A stretch of DNA of 57,429 nucleotides from a virus, in IMG/VR virus record IMGVR_UViG_3300037427_004775, positions 1-57,429 of that record; one strand, 5' to 3'. The translations under genes and the position numbers were made by a program. Positions 9,926 through 18,518 of this stretch are shown one piece after another (the first letter of the stretch is position 1; each line of letters opens with the position of its first letter). The notes under the pieces were generated by a model. The model worked only from the letters and a program-made list of their open reading frames with translations. It was not told the origin of the DNA and did not search any database.

Positions 9926-10663
9926 TCACAATATATCAAAGTTATCAGTGCCTACAAGCGCCTTATAATGCTTCCTTATTGAGCTCATTGCTATTGAAAG
10001 TTGTTTTGGATTTAGGCTTGATAAGTTTCTCATATAAACAAAAAGAGCTCGCTTATTTAAGAAGTCAAGTTGATCAACACTTTCAAAAATAGTAATAATT
10101 GCATTAATACATGCTAGTTCATTATCACTAGAAAGTCTAGTCTTTATCTCATATAACAATCTGATTATTGCTTCACTATTTTCTCTTTTGATCATATCGT
10201 AATCTTGAGCTGGAATTGCTCGATAGTTTTCTATCATTTCTACGTCTATTGATCTAAGAGATGTTCGATCTTCTATGCAGACATGCCGCTTATTTAATTT
10301 TTGCCTTTGTTTTGTCTTTATAATTAACCAGTTTTTGGCCACAACATTAAAATATGAAAATGCTTTGGTCCCGCGGGCTGGATCCCATTTGTGCATTGAC
10401 TCATACAAAAACGAAACACAATCATTCTTAAGGGAATCATATGATCCCATACCAAATGACTTAGTAAATCCATGAATAAAAATTAAATTTTCAACTAACT
10501 TATCAAAAGCAGGTAAAATTTTCACAACATAAATCTCATGTTTTGTTGCTTCAACTTCCTCGTTTTGATACTTTATTATTGCATCTTGAGTATCTGCATT
10601 GAAATAAAGATTTTTTGTTGATTTCTTTGATCTTGTTCTTCTTTTTCTTCTTTTAATCGCCAA
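9926..10663 (-). CDS. Late-transcription sigma-like factor (T4 gp55-like)
   Basis: 245 residues. The stretch KWDPARGTKAFSYFNVVAKN (about 92-111) matches sigma region 2 as seen in T4 gp55, where an FxAYF-type motif binds the beta-prime coiled coil and recognises the -10 region of late promoters. Upstream of it, YDSLKNDCVSFLYESMHKW fits region 2.1. No convincing region 4 is present, again as in gp55. The N-terminus is strongly basic (AIKRRKRRTRSKKSTKN). The start codon is TTG at 10663, with a GGAG about ten bases upstream; no ATG occurs until residue 72, so the TTG is favoured. It overlaps the preceding gene by 11 bp. Confidence 0.7.
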   Translation of the reverse strand: MAIKRRKRRTRSKKSTKNLYFNADTQDAIIKYQNEEVEATKHEIYVVKILPAFDKLVENLIFIHGFTKSFGMGSYDSLKNDCVSFLYESMHKWDPARGTKAFSYFNVVAKNWLIIKTKQRQKLNKRHVCIEDRTSLRSIDVEMIENYRAIPAQDYDMIKRENSEAIIRLLYEIKTRLSSDNELACINAIITIFESVDQLDFLNKRALFVYMRNLSSLNPKQLSIAMSSIRKHYKALVGTDNFDIL

Positions 10664-10982
10664 GTTCTTCTTCTCCTTCTTCAGGTCTAGCTATTAGATT
10701 CTCTTTACTTTCAATGCTCATCATTGTATTCGCGACATAAAGTATAGAATCCCTAGACATAGATACGTCTCTTAGTACCTTTCTGACTTCTGGAGAATTA
10801 TAAAATAAGGGGGTCTCCAAGATTTTTGTTATAGATCCATAACGTGAATCAAGCACATCTAAACATTCTCCTATCGCGTCTTCAACGCGAAGGATAACCC
10901 TGGCAAACTTAAAAGCGTAAAATAGTGACACTGATGTAACAAGAGAGAGAATAGCTGTGCTAATTATCCACGGTGATATCAT
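10653..10982 (-). CDS. Single-pass membrane protein, unknown
   Basis: 109 residues with one N-terminal membrane helix (WIISTAILSLVTSVSLFYAF, about 5-24), then a helical soluble domain (FARVILRVEDAIGECLDVLD) and an acidic tail (ARPEEGEEELGD). The ATG overlaps the glycosyltransferase stop as ATGA, and the 3' end overlaps the sigma-like gene, so it is in the same transcription unit. No family recognised. Confidence 0.65.
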   Translation of the reverse strand: MISPWIISTAILSLVTSVSLFYAFKFARVILRVEDAIGECLDVLDSRYGSITKILETPLFYNSPEVRKVLRDVSMSRDSILYVANTMMSIESKENLIARPEEGEEELGD

Positions 10983-12142
10983 TTTATATACTCGTAGTAT
11001 ATTTTATTATAATGCTCCTTGATTGCTGACATACTGTGAGATGTCCTTAGTTTTTCGCCGAGATCATCGGCCCACTCTGCAGGCATTGCGGGTTTCTTAT
11101 AAAATGTTTTTAGTCTTTGTTTGAAATTTTCTTCAGATGGTTCTGCCCATTTTGAGCCTTTAATAAAGATGTGACCATCAATTCTAGAATCGTGAACCTC
11201 TTCTAGTCTATAGCTTACACTTATAAACTTTCCCCTATTCATAAAATCTAAGTGCCCAGACCAGTTAGTTGCGATCACAGGAATTTTATGTACTGAGGCT
11301 TCTAAAATTGGTAGCCCGTAACCTTCGCCACGAGTCAAGCCAATAAAACATTTGATTGACTTATCCCTATAAAGACTAGTCATTTCATCACCGGACATCA
11401 AGCCGTGCAATAAGCTTACTCTGGGATAATCTCCTGTTCTTACTTCTGAAAGTAGTCCTTTTAAAGCTCTCTTCGTCAAAATCCTATCAAGTGTTGTGGC
11501 TCTTCCGGAAGATGCCTTGATAACAAGGCCTACATCTTTATTCCCTTCAAATGTTTCACAGAACCACTTGACTGTATTGTATGTATTTTTTCTATCATTG
11601 TATGGATTGTCACCTGTTAGTGTCCCCACCATTAAAAAATTAAAATCAGTGTTTAAATTTAAATCAATTTCTTCAACATTTTCTTTGCTACATTCGTCAA
11701 AATATGCTTCTGGAATTACTTCGATTGGTGTTGTTACGTTTCCAGAGTTGCAAATAGTCTGTTTTGTATGGACAGATGGAACTATAACTAGATCCATCTT
11801 GTTGCATGCAGTGACCCACTCTGGGTGGCAGATATCTGTTTCTACAGCTGCTGTAACACCCACATTGAATCTTGCTAGCATTGGATCCCACTCATTAGGT
11901 AACTGTATTTGAAATGATACGTCTGCACCCTGTCTTTCTAGCGGCCCAGAACAACCCATTATTTGACCTACAAGACCGTCTAAACCGTCTGGGTTTATAT
12001 ACCACGTTGTATTTCCCCACGGTGTTAATTGAGTCGATATCTTTGCATCTTCAATACTTGATACCCACTTAAAAACTTGTCTTGCATGCTCCCCATAACC
12101 TGATGCTGTGATCAGTGGGCCTCTTACGACAATATTCTTCAT
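10979..12142 (-). CDS. Glycosyltransferase, GT4-like (GT-B fold)
   Basis: 387 residues. The N-terminus MKNIVVRGPLITASGYGEHA has the glycine-containing acceptor loop common in GT4 enzymes. Residues about 165-215 give the linker and start of the donor domain (FNFLMVGTLTGDNPYNDRKN). The donor-binding signature is clear at about 268-300: FIGLTRGEGYGLPILEASVH followed by KIPVIATNWSGHLDF, the E-x7-E type motif that binds nucleotide sugars. An SD GGAG precedes the ATG. It is the last glycosyltransferase of the island, directly ahead of the late-sigma and baseplate genes. Sugar and acceptor are unknown. Confidence 0.85.
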   Translation of the reverse strand: MKNIVVRGPLITASGYGEHARQVFKWVSSIEDAKISTQLTPWGNTTWYINPDGLDGLVGQIMGCSGPLERQGADVSFQIQLPNEWDPMLARFNVGVTAAVETDICHPEWVTACNKMDLVIVPSVHTKQTICNSGNVTTPIEVIPEAYFDECSKENVEEIDLNLNTDFNFLMVGTLTGDNPYNDRKNTYNTVKWFCETFEGNKDVGLVIKASSGRATTLDRILTKRALKGLLSEVRTGDYPRVSLLHGLMSGDEMTSLYRDKSIKCFIGLTRGEGYGLPILEASVHKIPVIATNWSGHLDFMNRGKFISVSYRLEEVHDSRIDGHIFIKGSKWAEPSEENFKQRLKTFYKKPAMPAEWADDLGEKLRTSHSMSAIKEHYNKIYYEYIK

Positions 12143-12148
12143 TTTATT

Positions 12149-13393
12149 CTAGAGCTCCTCGCAACGCCATGGTTGATATCCTTCTTTAAAACTTTCGATA
12201 CACTCAGATAAAGTTTCGTTCCAATCATCGACCGTATCTTGCATGTTAAACTGTGTTTTTGCATAGTCCTTTACTTTCTTACTTAGTTCGCTTTTTTCTT
12301 CTGGAGATAGGCTGTATAGTTTCATAATAGCATCAGAAATTGTTTCAGCAGACACATAATCTTCATAGATGTAAGGAACACCTTGTGAACCAACAAGAGT
12401 TCGATATTCTATAGGCATAGCAACGCCATTATGCGTTCCATCGCGATGATCCTCCACTTGTCTAGTTAGACCACCGGTCTTTGGTGCAATAATTGGTGTG
12501 CCGCCCATCATAGCTTCTAGTGTCCCTAGACCAAATCCCTCAGCAAGGGAAACATTAATACAGAAATCACTAATGTTATAGAGAATGTTTATTTTATCAA
12601 ACTCTAGTCTTTCACTTGAAAACCAGACAGATTCATTAATTCCAAGTTTTTCTGCAGCTGCAAATAGATTAGGACCTTCACCATCTAAAGGATCCGTATG
12701 CATAATTAGACACGCTTTTCTATGACCGTGCTCCTTTTCTAAATTATCCATAAATAGTTTCCATGCCCATAAAAGATCATTTGGTCGTTTTCGCTTGGCA
12801 TTTCTATTAATCCAAATCCCAACAAACCAATCTTCTTTTCCGGGACCCAGAACTTGTTTTCTCAGCTCGAGCTTTTCATCTTTGGGAATCTCATTATAGA
12901 TTTCCTTGGGAACAGCATGAGGAATGAAATTGGTTTTTTCTGGATGTCTGTCTCTTATAAGGCTATATGTCATATGAGAGTGGCAGTTTATAAGGTCGGT
13001 TGCCTGATAAATTGCATCATTAAACTCTGGGTATGGGCCGTTGTCCCAAACATGCCACCAAACTATTGGACAAATTTGGTGTACTTCATCTTCCATTTCA
13101 AATAACCAGATAAAAAATCTAGGGTCAGTGAACAAAAACAGAGCATCTGGTTTTTCTGTAGCTAGTGCCACTCTCAGAAGTTCAGGATCACCAAAACCAT
13201 CAATAGGTTTGATAATAAAATCTTCATTGACAACAACAGTTTCATAATCACTATGCTTTAAAGCAGCTCCAAATTGTCTAAACGACCAGTCTCCTTTTTC
13301 AAGGAGGCCTTGGATTAAAAATCGGCTCTGAGTGCCGACTCCGCTTGTGCTTAAAGCATGATCTGAAAGCATTAAAACTTTTTTCTTTTTCAA
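12149..13393 (-). CDS. Glycosyltransferase family 4 protein
   Basis: 414 residues, GT-B fold. N-terminal KKKKVLMLSDHALSTSGVGT is a typical acceptor-domain start. The donor domain contains FCINVSLAEGFGLGTLEAMM then GGTPIIAPKTGGLTRQVEDH, the EGFG and second Glu characteristic of GT4. The start codon is TTG with GGAG five bases upstream; the alternative ATG at residue 7 has no such site. It lies 6 bp upstream of the neighbouring GT4-like gene, suggesting the two act in sequence on one glycan. Confidence 0.88.
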   Translation of the reverse strand: MKKKKVLMLSDHALSTSGVGTQSRFLIQGLLEKGDWSFRQFGAALKHSDYETVVVNEDFIIKPIDGFGDPELLRVALATEKPDALFLFTDPRFFIWLFEMEDEVHQICPIVWWHVWDNGPYPEFNDAIYQATDLINCHSHMTYSLIRDRHPEKTNFIPHAVPKEIYNEIPKDEKLELRKQVLGPGKEDWFVGIWINRNAKRKRPNDLLWAWKLFMDNLEKEHGHRKACLIMHTDPLDGEGPNLFAAAEKLGINESVWFSSERLEFDKINILYNISDFCINVSLAEGFGLGTLEAMMGGTPIIAPKTGGLTRQVEDHRDGTHNGVAMPIEYRTLVGSQGVPYIYEDYVSAETISDAIMKLYSLSPEEKSELSKKVKDYAKTQFNMQDTVDDWNETLSECIESFKEGYQPWRCEEL

Positions 13394-13445
13394 TTTTACT
13401 CCAGTAATCTTGTGAAATCATACAATTTTAAAATAAAGTAGTTAA

Positions 13446-14282
13446 TCACGTACAGTATTTTGTATCCTTATAAGGACAAAACTTACAAGAATTTCTATTT
13501 TTAAGATAAAACCCTTTTGAAACAGCCTTTATCATATTTGACATTATTTTTGTAGCTCTATCTAAAGATTTTGGACCTACTGAAACCGGAACTAGTTCGC
13601 ACATATTCCCTGGTTTCCCGCCTCGCTTCAATAGTATGAAACCGCACCTTATGTCTTTTAACGGAACATTGTGTTTTCTAGACCAGAAATGCTTATATAA
13701 AATAAGCTGAGCTGTCATTAGAATATCTTGCTTTTTTTCTCGACGCCACCCATAAGATTGCGATGTTTTCCAGTCAAGAATCCATATCTTGTCATTTCCT
13801 CGCTTGTCTGGCGCTACAATAACTGCATCTATAAATCCCTTGAACTTTACAAATGAACCCTCTATTGGCTCATAAAGTTGTTCCTCGGCTTTAACAGTTT
13901 CCCAGCCTGGGAACGTCTCATCCAAAAAGCCTAACACGTCGTCCCACATGTTAGTTGCCCAGTCACACCATTCTTCGACTGGTGCGTGCTTATACCAACC
14001 TGGCATTTTTTCATACCACTCAGGTTCTCCGAAGCCGTGTTTTTCCCATGCTGTGGTTATATCATTTAACAATTTTTTCTTGTCAATTTGCTTTGTTTCT
14101 AGAAGTGTTTCACAACCCTCATGGACAGCAGTTCCGAAGTCTAGGTATGGGGAGGGCTCGAACATATCAATCTTATCAACATAGGTTAACTTGTGTCGAT
14201 ATGCGCATTCTTTCCAGTTTTTAATTTCTGAAAATGAAACGTGTGGTTTGCCAGTAGGTAAAAGTTTATTTTGGTCGGTCAT
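13446..14282 (-). CDS. PD-(D/E)XK nuclease, RecB/Cas4-like
   Basis: 278 residues of the PDDEXK_1 type. Motifs in order: HVSFSEIKNWKECAYRHKLTY (N-terminal SxSxIxxFxxCPxxY-like helix), DFGTAVHEGCE (the conserved GxxxHxxLE-like His), DAVIVAPDKRGNDKIWILDW with KTS following (D...DWK catalytic pair), and a C-terminal Cys set CKFCPYKDTKYCT that with an upstream Cys would hold an Fe-S cluster as in Cas4 and AddB. In phages such proteins process DNA ends during recombination or replication. It is functionally out of place within the glycan island. There is a 52-bp gap to the preceding GT gene and no strong ribosome-binding site. Confidence 0.85.
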   Translation of the reverse strand: MTDQNKLLPTGKPHVSFSEIKNWKECAYRHKLTYVDKIDMFEPSPYLDFGTAVHEGCETLLETKQIDKKKLLNDITTAWEKHGFGEPEWYEKMPGWYKHAPVEEWCDWATNMWDDVLGFLDETFPGWETVKAEEQLYEPIEGSFVKFKGFIDAVIVAPDKRGNDKIWILDWKTSQSYGWRREKKQDILMTAQLILYKHFWSRKHNVPLKDIRCGFILLKRGGKPGNMCELVPVSVGPKSLDRATKIMSNMIKAVSKGFYLKNRNSCKFCPYKDTKYCT

Positions 14283-14349
14283 AATGTTGTTCTTTTGATG
14301 GTTTAAATCCTATAGTTAATTGTATACCGACTATTGGAGTTGTTTCAAA

Positions 14350-14700
14350 ATGTTTGCAAAGCTGGTCGCGGGAATTAGTTGTTTAATAGGTGTTCACACG
14401 CTTGTTTGGTTTTCAACAAATCTTCAATTTGTTAATGAAAAAATGGCAGACAAAAGTCTGGAAATAGCTATCGGGTTAGGCATTCCAATTTCTCTACTTG
14501 CATATTTTGGAACAAGATACACGTATCAATCACTAGAAAATTCAGCATGGGCAGTTAGATTTGTAGCTTTTGGTACTTCATACTTAGTTTTTCCATTCTT
14601 GACATGGTGGATGCTAAAAGAAACGATGTTTACTCCAAAAACACTTACATGTATCATATTGTCACTTACAATTGTAGCTATTCAAATTTTCTGGAAATAG
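14350..14700 (+). CDS. Four-helix membrane protein on the opposite strand
   Basis: 116 residues when started at the ATG at 14350 (GGAG ten bases upstream); an in-frame TTG at 14320 would add ten residues. Four hydrophobic helices are visible (FAKLVAGISCLIGVHTLVWF; IAIGLGIPISLLAYFG; WAVRFVAFGTSYLVFPFLTW; TLTCIILSLTIVAIQIFW), with WWMLKETMFTPKT between helices 3 and 4, reminiscent of small DMT/SMR-like transporters. It is one of only two supported plus-strand genes here. It is convergent with the epimerase gene (stops one base apart) and divergent from the nuclease gene. Confidence 0.65.
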   Translation: MFAKLVAGISCLIGVHTLVWFSTNLQFVNEKMADKSLEIAIGLGIPISLLAYFGTRYTYQSLENSAWAVRFVAFGTSYLVFPFLTWWMLKETMFTPKTLTCIILSLTIVAIQIFWK

Positions 14701-14701
14701 C

Positions 14702-15592
14702 TCAGTATTTTACTATTGTACTCTTTAAATCATGCTTGGGCGTGTATTTTAAAATAGCACTGGCTTTACCTATGTTTGCCAATGTTTCTTTAGATTCCCC
14801 GATTCTGTCGGCAACTCGAATATGAGGCCCTCCAATCATTTCAGAAATATCTATAATCGATGTGCTAACCCCTGTCCCAACATTGAAGACCTCGCCGTAT
14901 GCGTAGATTGAATCAACTGATATTGCTAGAACTGACGCATCGACAATGTCATCGATATAAGTAAAGTCCCTCTTTTGAAATCCAGAGCCCACTACGGTAT
15001 GCGGTGTTCCTGCAGCTCTTTGCCGCTTGAACAAACCGATAACAGGAGCATAGTGTCCCTTCTTTGGTTCGCGGGGGCCATACACATTAAAGTATCTCAA
15101 AATCACAGTCTCTAAGTTATATAAGTTACTATAGAGTCTACAAACTTCTTCTCCCATCCATTTAGACAGGGAGTACGGGGTTTGACAATCAACAGGCATG
15201 TCTTCTGTAAATGGGGGTCTGTTGGACTTTCCGTAACAGGATGAGCTGGCTGAATAGATTATTCTTTTTACGCCGGCCCTCTTGGAAAACTCACATACCA
15301 TCTGTGTGCCTAAAACATTAGTTTCAAATGCGCTACCCGGTTTGGAAACCGAAGGTTGTATTCGTGCCTTTGCTGCGGCATGAAAAACTATTTCGACACC
15401 TTCATATAGTGGTGCGGTTGAATTGTCTAAAATACTTTTAGTGTGGTATTCTATTCCTTCAAACTCATAGAATTCTTCATTTTCCTCTGCAGACTCGTCA
15501 TCAATAACAATAACAGTGTGACCTAAATTTTTCATTCGTAAGGCCAAGTGTGATCCAACGAACCCCTTGCCTCCTGTTACTATAACTTTCAC
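14702..15592 (-). CDS. NAD-dependent sugar epimerase/dehydratase (extended SDR)
   Basis: 296 residues. The Rossmann motif MKVIVTGGKGFVGSHLALRM (GxxGxxG) opens the protein; the catalytic Ser/Tyr-x3-Lys is IYSASSSCYG and TPYSLSKW, and ILRYFNVYGPRE follows. This is the UDP-glucose/UDP-GlcNAc 4-epimerase type; substrate cannot be read from the sequence. It starts with GTG, overlapping the stop of the UDP-sugar dehydrogenase gene (GTGA), so the two are translationally coupled and probably feed the same sugar nucleotide. Confidence 0.9.
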   Translation of the reverse strand: MKVIVTGGKGFVGSHLALRMKNLGHTVIVIDDESAEENEEFYEFEGIEYHTKSILDNSTAPLYEGVEIVFHAAAKARIQPSVSKPGSAFETNVLGTQMVCEFSKRAGVKRIIYSASSSCYGKSNRPPFTEDMPVDCQTPYSLSKWMGEEVCRLYSNLYNLETVILRYFNVYGPREPKKGHYAPVIGLFKRQRAAGTPHTVVGSGFQKRDFTYIDDIVDASVLAISVDSIYAYGEVFNVGTGVSTSIIDISEMIGGPHIRVADRIGESKETLANIGKASAILKYTPKHDLKSTIVKY

Positions 15593-16455
15593 TCGTCGTC
15601 TTCCTTGCTAACTGCACGGCCAATCATATTTTCCCAATCTCTGTCAGATCTTAAGCGATTATTTTTTCTATTGACAGCTGTTAATAGCGAAGCATCAACC
15701 CTTAAAATTGATGATAGATAGATTATTGCATTAAGGTCTTTTGGAAAACAATGACCGCCGAATCCAAAGTCGCCATCTGGGCCTGGTACAGATAGGTGGC
15801 TGCGGCCTATTCTTTTATCATGAAGCGCATACTCCGTTACCTTATCGTAATCTATATCGAGCTTTTGACAAATATGATACATTTCATTAGCAAATGTTAC
15901 CTTAGTTGCAAGAAAACAGTTAGTAAAGTACTTGACCATTTCAGCAGTATTTGACCCGGTCTTGATAATAGGGACTGTTGGAAAGACTTTTCTAAATACT
16001 GATTTCACCACAGTGCTTGAAGGCCTTGGGCCTCCGATAATAATCCTTGTTTGTCCCTTGAAGTCTTCGATGTAATTAGCTTCAGTTAAAAACTCTGGAT
16101 TGAAAACTACTGAACAGTGCCTCGATTCTTTGTTGAGTCTTTCTGAAGTGCCTGGTGGAACTGTTGACTTCAAGACTAGAATCTTATCGTTTCCCTCCTT
16201 TTCTGCTAATTCATCGATTTGTGCAACAACAGTATCTACTATACTTAAATCACATTCTCCCGAAGATCGCATTGGTGTGGGTAGACAAATAAAAATAATG
16301 TCTGTGCTTTCAACTAGGTCATCTAGACTACGGCAAGAAGAATTTTTTGATGGATCCTTATCATATGTCAGAACCTCCAAGTGATTTGAAAAGCCTTCCC
16401 TAACAGCAGAACCTACAAATCCCTGCCCTACAATTCCTATTCTATTTGTGTTCAT
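15589..16455 (-). CDS. UDP-glucose/GDP-mannose dehydrogenase family, short form
   Basis: 288 residues. Contains the NAD-binding start NRIGIVGQGFVGSAVREGF, the LKSTVPPGT motif, FNPEFLTEAN and the active-site Cys in FGFGGHCFPKDLNA near residue 245. Canonical UDP-glucose 6-dehydrogenases are 390-440 residues; here the C-terminal UDP-binding Rossmann domain is missing, the protein ending shortly after the central dimerisation helix. Enzymes of this short type may oxidise differently activated sugars or need a partner. SD AAGGA precedes the ATG. Adjacent to the epimerase and a HAD phosphatase. Confidence 0.88.
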   Translation of the reverse strand: MNTNRIGIVGQGFVGSAVREGFSNHLEVLTYDKDPSKNSSCRSLDDLVESTDIIFICLPTPMRSSGECDLSIVDTVVAQIDELAEKEGNDKILVLKSTVPPGTSERLNKESRHCSVVFNPEFLTEANYIEDFKGQTRIIIGGPRPSSTVVKSVFRKVFPTVPIIKTGSNTAEMVKYFTNCFLATKVTFANEMYHICQKLDIDYDKVTEYALHDKRIGRSHLSVPGPDGDFGFGGHCFPKDLNAIIYLSSILRVDASLLTAVNRKNNRLRSDRDWENMIGRAVSKEDDE

Positions 16456-16768
16456 TCACGTCCTTCTTTTCCTTTTCTATGAAATATACCATATCATTCA
16501 AAGCCTTATCTCCGATGTAAACATCATAATGAGGTTTTCCCAAGTGTAACTCATGATATTTTGCGCCCCACTTATTTAATTGCTCACTAGTAAGTTCTGT
16601 CCAATCTATCCCGGTCGTTGAGCCGCGGGCAGTAAAATAAATAATTGTATTTCCAGATGCGTAGAGTCTGTTAACTAGCTTTATTCTATCAGTGAAAGGT
16701 ATTGCTTCTTCGTATTTTCCATCTGTAATTGAACAGATGGTTCCGTCTATGTCAAAACAGTAAATCAT
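16442..16768 (-). CDS. Small HAD phosphatase of the capsule-biosynthesis type
   Basis: 108 residues. Motif I is CFDIDGTIC (DxDGT), motif II lies in IIYFTARGSTTG, and IGDKALNDMVYF resembles motif IV. Small HAD phosphatases like this occur with sugar-phosphate nucleotidyltransferases in capsule clusters. SD GAGGA five bases before the ATG. The 3' end overlaps the dehydrogenase gene by 14 bp. Substrate presumably a sugar phosphate (inference). Confidence 0.8.
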   Translation of the reverse strand: MIYCFDIDGTICSITDGKYEEAIPFTDRIKLVNRLYASGNTIIYFTARGSTTGIDWTELTSEQLNKWGAKYHELHLGKPHYDVYIGDKALNDMVYFIEKEKKDVNEHK

Positions 16769-16808
16769 GTTATCCTCGTAAATTTATACAGTAAACCTAG
16801 AGAATTGT

Positions 16809-17546
16809 TCAGGATTCTAAAAATCTACCCACTCTAGATCGTATACTGTTAATTGAAGTTTCAGATTCTTCTTCTGTGTTTATTACAAGGAAAAAATTTG
16901 ATTTAAACATCTTTTCATACTCAAGCCTGTTTCGATCAACTGCTGACCAAGATCGTTTAACAGTTCGAGGCGTTAATGTCCGGCCGGGTGTTTTTAACTT
17001 AGATCGTTCACGATTTCTTCGTTGTGATTCTTTTAAGGGAACATGAACGTAAATCATTGCAACATCATAACCGCTTTCTTTTGCATTTACTACTTGTTGC
17101 TTTATATCTCTAAGCGAACCGCCTGTGCCGTCTACAACATAATCTTCTTTGTTTAAACAACATGCCTCCCGGTCTTTTTTAGCTTGTGCGCGTGCTTGAT
17201 TAAATAGCGTCATATCTCTGCTAAGTGTACTTCGAAGGCGTTCATAGTCTGGTTCTAATCTTGACATTGTTTCTGTGTCACCTGATTGTTCTGCTGCCTT
17301 GTATTCAGAACGTATTGGCATGTATTCATCCATTACTGATTCTCGATCCATGGGGATGCATTCAGCTTTCATTGAGGCCTCATACTGATCGTCTGGGTTA
17401 ATGACACGCATTTTCTGCTTTAAGCCTAGCGATCTAATTACGTGTGACTTTCCTGAACCTGGGCCGCCTGCCATAAATATGATTTTTGGCGATTTGCACT
17501 CTTTGCTCTCTAATATGAGCTGTCTTATGTACTCACGTAATGACAT
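16809..17546 (-). CDS. P-loop kinase, zeta-toxin/AAA_33-like
   Basis: 245 residues. Walker A is IFMAGGPGSGKSHVIRSLGL (about 25-44); VVDGTGG near residue 135 and MIYVHVPLKESQRRNRERS resemble the Walker B and lid regions of zeta-toxin-like kinases, which phosphorylate small molecules such as UDP-GlcNAc or polynucleotide ends. The N-terminus MSLREYIRQLILES is an amphipathic leader separate from the kinase, discussed as a finding. SD TAGGAG. Placed between sugar genes, so a nucleotide-sugar or sugar kinase role is possible, but so is a toxin role; no antitoxin gene is recognisable beside it. Confidence 0.7.
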   Translation of the reverse strand: MSLREYIRQLILESKECKSPKIIFMAGGPGSGKSHVIRSLGLKQKMRVINPDDQYEASMKAECIPMDRESVMDEYMPIRSEYKAAEQSGDTETMSRLEPDYERLRSTLSRDMTLFNQARAQAKKDREACCLNKEDYVVDGTGGSLRDIKQQVVNAKESGYDVAMIYVHVPLKESQRRNRERSKLKTPGRTLTPRTVKRSWSAVDRNRLEYEKMFKSNFFLVINTEEESETSINSIRSRVGRFLES

Positions 17547-17564
17547 TTCAACTCCTAGAATTAA

Positions 17565-18518
17565 TTAGGAATTAAAAATTGTTTTATAAGTACCTAATAG
17601 CTCTAATTTTTCTAGCATCTTTTCATCAATCAAAGACTTTCTTGTTGAAATATAATCTATATGATGCGTTTTATGCGGCTTCTTTTTCAAAGATGTTAAT
17701 CGAGAATAACATTCCCACTCATCATCTAGTATCTTATAGGTGTCTTTAATATTGGTATTTGAAGAATTAACCAAACTTGAAACTGTTATGTCTATTTGAT
17801 AGTTTAGAGGCTTATCACCCGCTTTATTATGAAATCTAATCCTTATACCATCTGGTTCTGAAACGTCTCTAATTTCAAAGACGTCTTGATAGTCTCTAGA
17901 AAATTTTATTAGTTTTGACATTACAGAATAAAAACTGCTTTGTGGTACTAGTACATCCAGATCTTTTCCAACCGGGTAGTCTGTTGGAAAGTTGTCAACC
18001 ATGTAGGGTGAGTCTATCTTTGTTAATGCATATAGATCTTCACTTATCATACTTAGAAATCTTGGTATGTCCAGCTTAGAAATGTTATTCTTACCGTACT
18101 GAATGAATAAATCAGTTATGAACTTGGAATGCTCATGAGTATCTCCCATGTGAATAATGGTATCTGGCTTATCTAAGTGATCCTTGACAAATGCATACTT
18201 CTGTCGTATTACTTTCTTTATTTGTTCTGTTACAGTTGAGATTGGATTCCCATCAGACTTAACCCTATACGCGGGATCAGGTATTTCTATTTGTATCAGC
18301 CTAGCTACTTTTGGATGAGAAGATAGACGATCTAGTTTTTTAGTTATTTTCCAATCTGCTATACTATCAGGCTCATATATTTTTCTTATGAACTCTTCAT
18401 AGTTGTTATCAAACATACAGTCTCTAACCGCAGTTACTTTGAATCCACTACTTAGATCATAAGTTATCATATCGTAATAGTCTCTTGCAACTGACCAAAG
18501 TATTACTGGAAAAATCAT
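17565..18518 (-). CDS. Putative nucleotidyltransferase-fold protein of the glycan island
   Basis: 317 residues. The C-terminal half has YPVGKDLDVLVP near residue 180, similar to the GS-x-DxD core of the nucleotidyltransferase fold, and NYQIDITVSS about 50 residues later supplies a possible third Asp. The N-terminal half (DTIIHMGDTHEHSKFITDLF) is unlike any enzyme I recognise. It overlaps the ParB-like gene (ATGA). Such pairs occur in surface-polysaccharide clusters, where their exact chemistry is not defined. Confidence 0.5.
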   Translation of the reverse strand: MIFPVILWSVARDYYDMITYDLSSGFKVTAVRDCMFDNNYEEFIRKIYEPDSIADWKITKKLDRLSSHPKVARLIQIEIPDPAYRVKSDGNPISTVTEQIKKVIRQKYAFVKDHLDKPDTIIHMGDTHEHSKFITDLFIQYGKNNISKLDIPRFLSMISEDLYALTKIDSPYMVDNFPTDYPVGKDLDVLVPQSSFYSVMSKLIKFSRDYQDVFEIRDVSEPDGIRIRFHNKAGDKPLNYQIDITVSSLVNSSNTNIKDTYKILDDEWECYSRLTSLKKKPHKTHHIDYISTRKSLIDEKMLEKLELLGTYKTIFNS

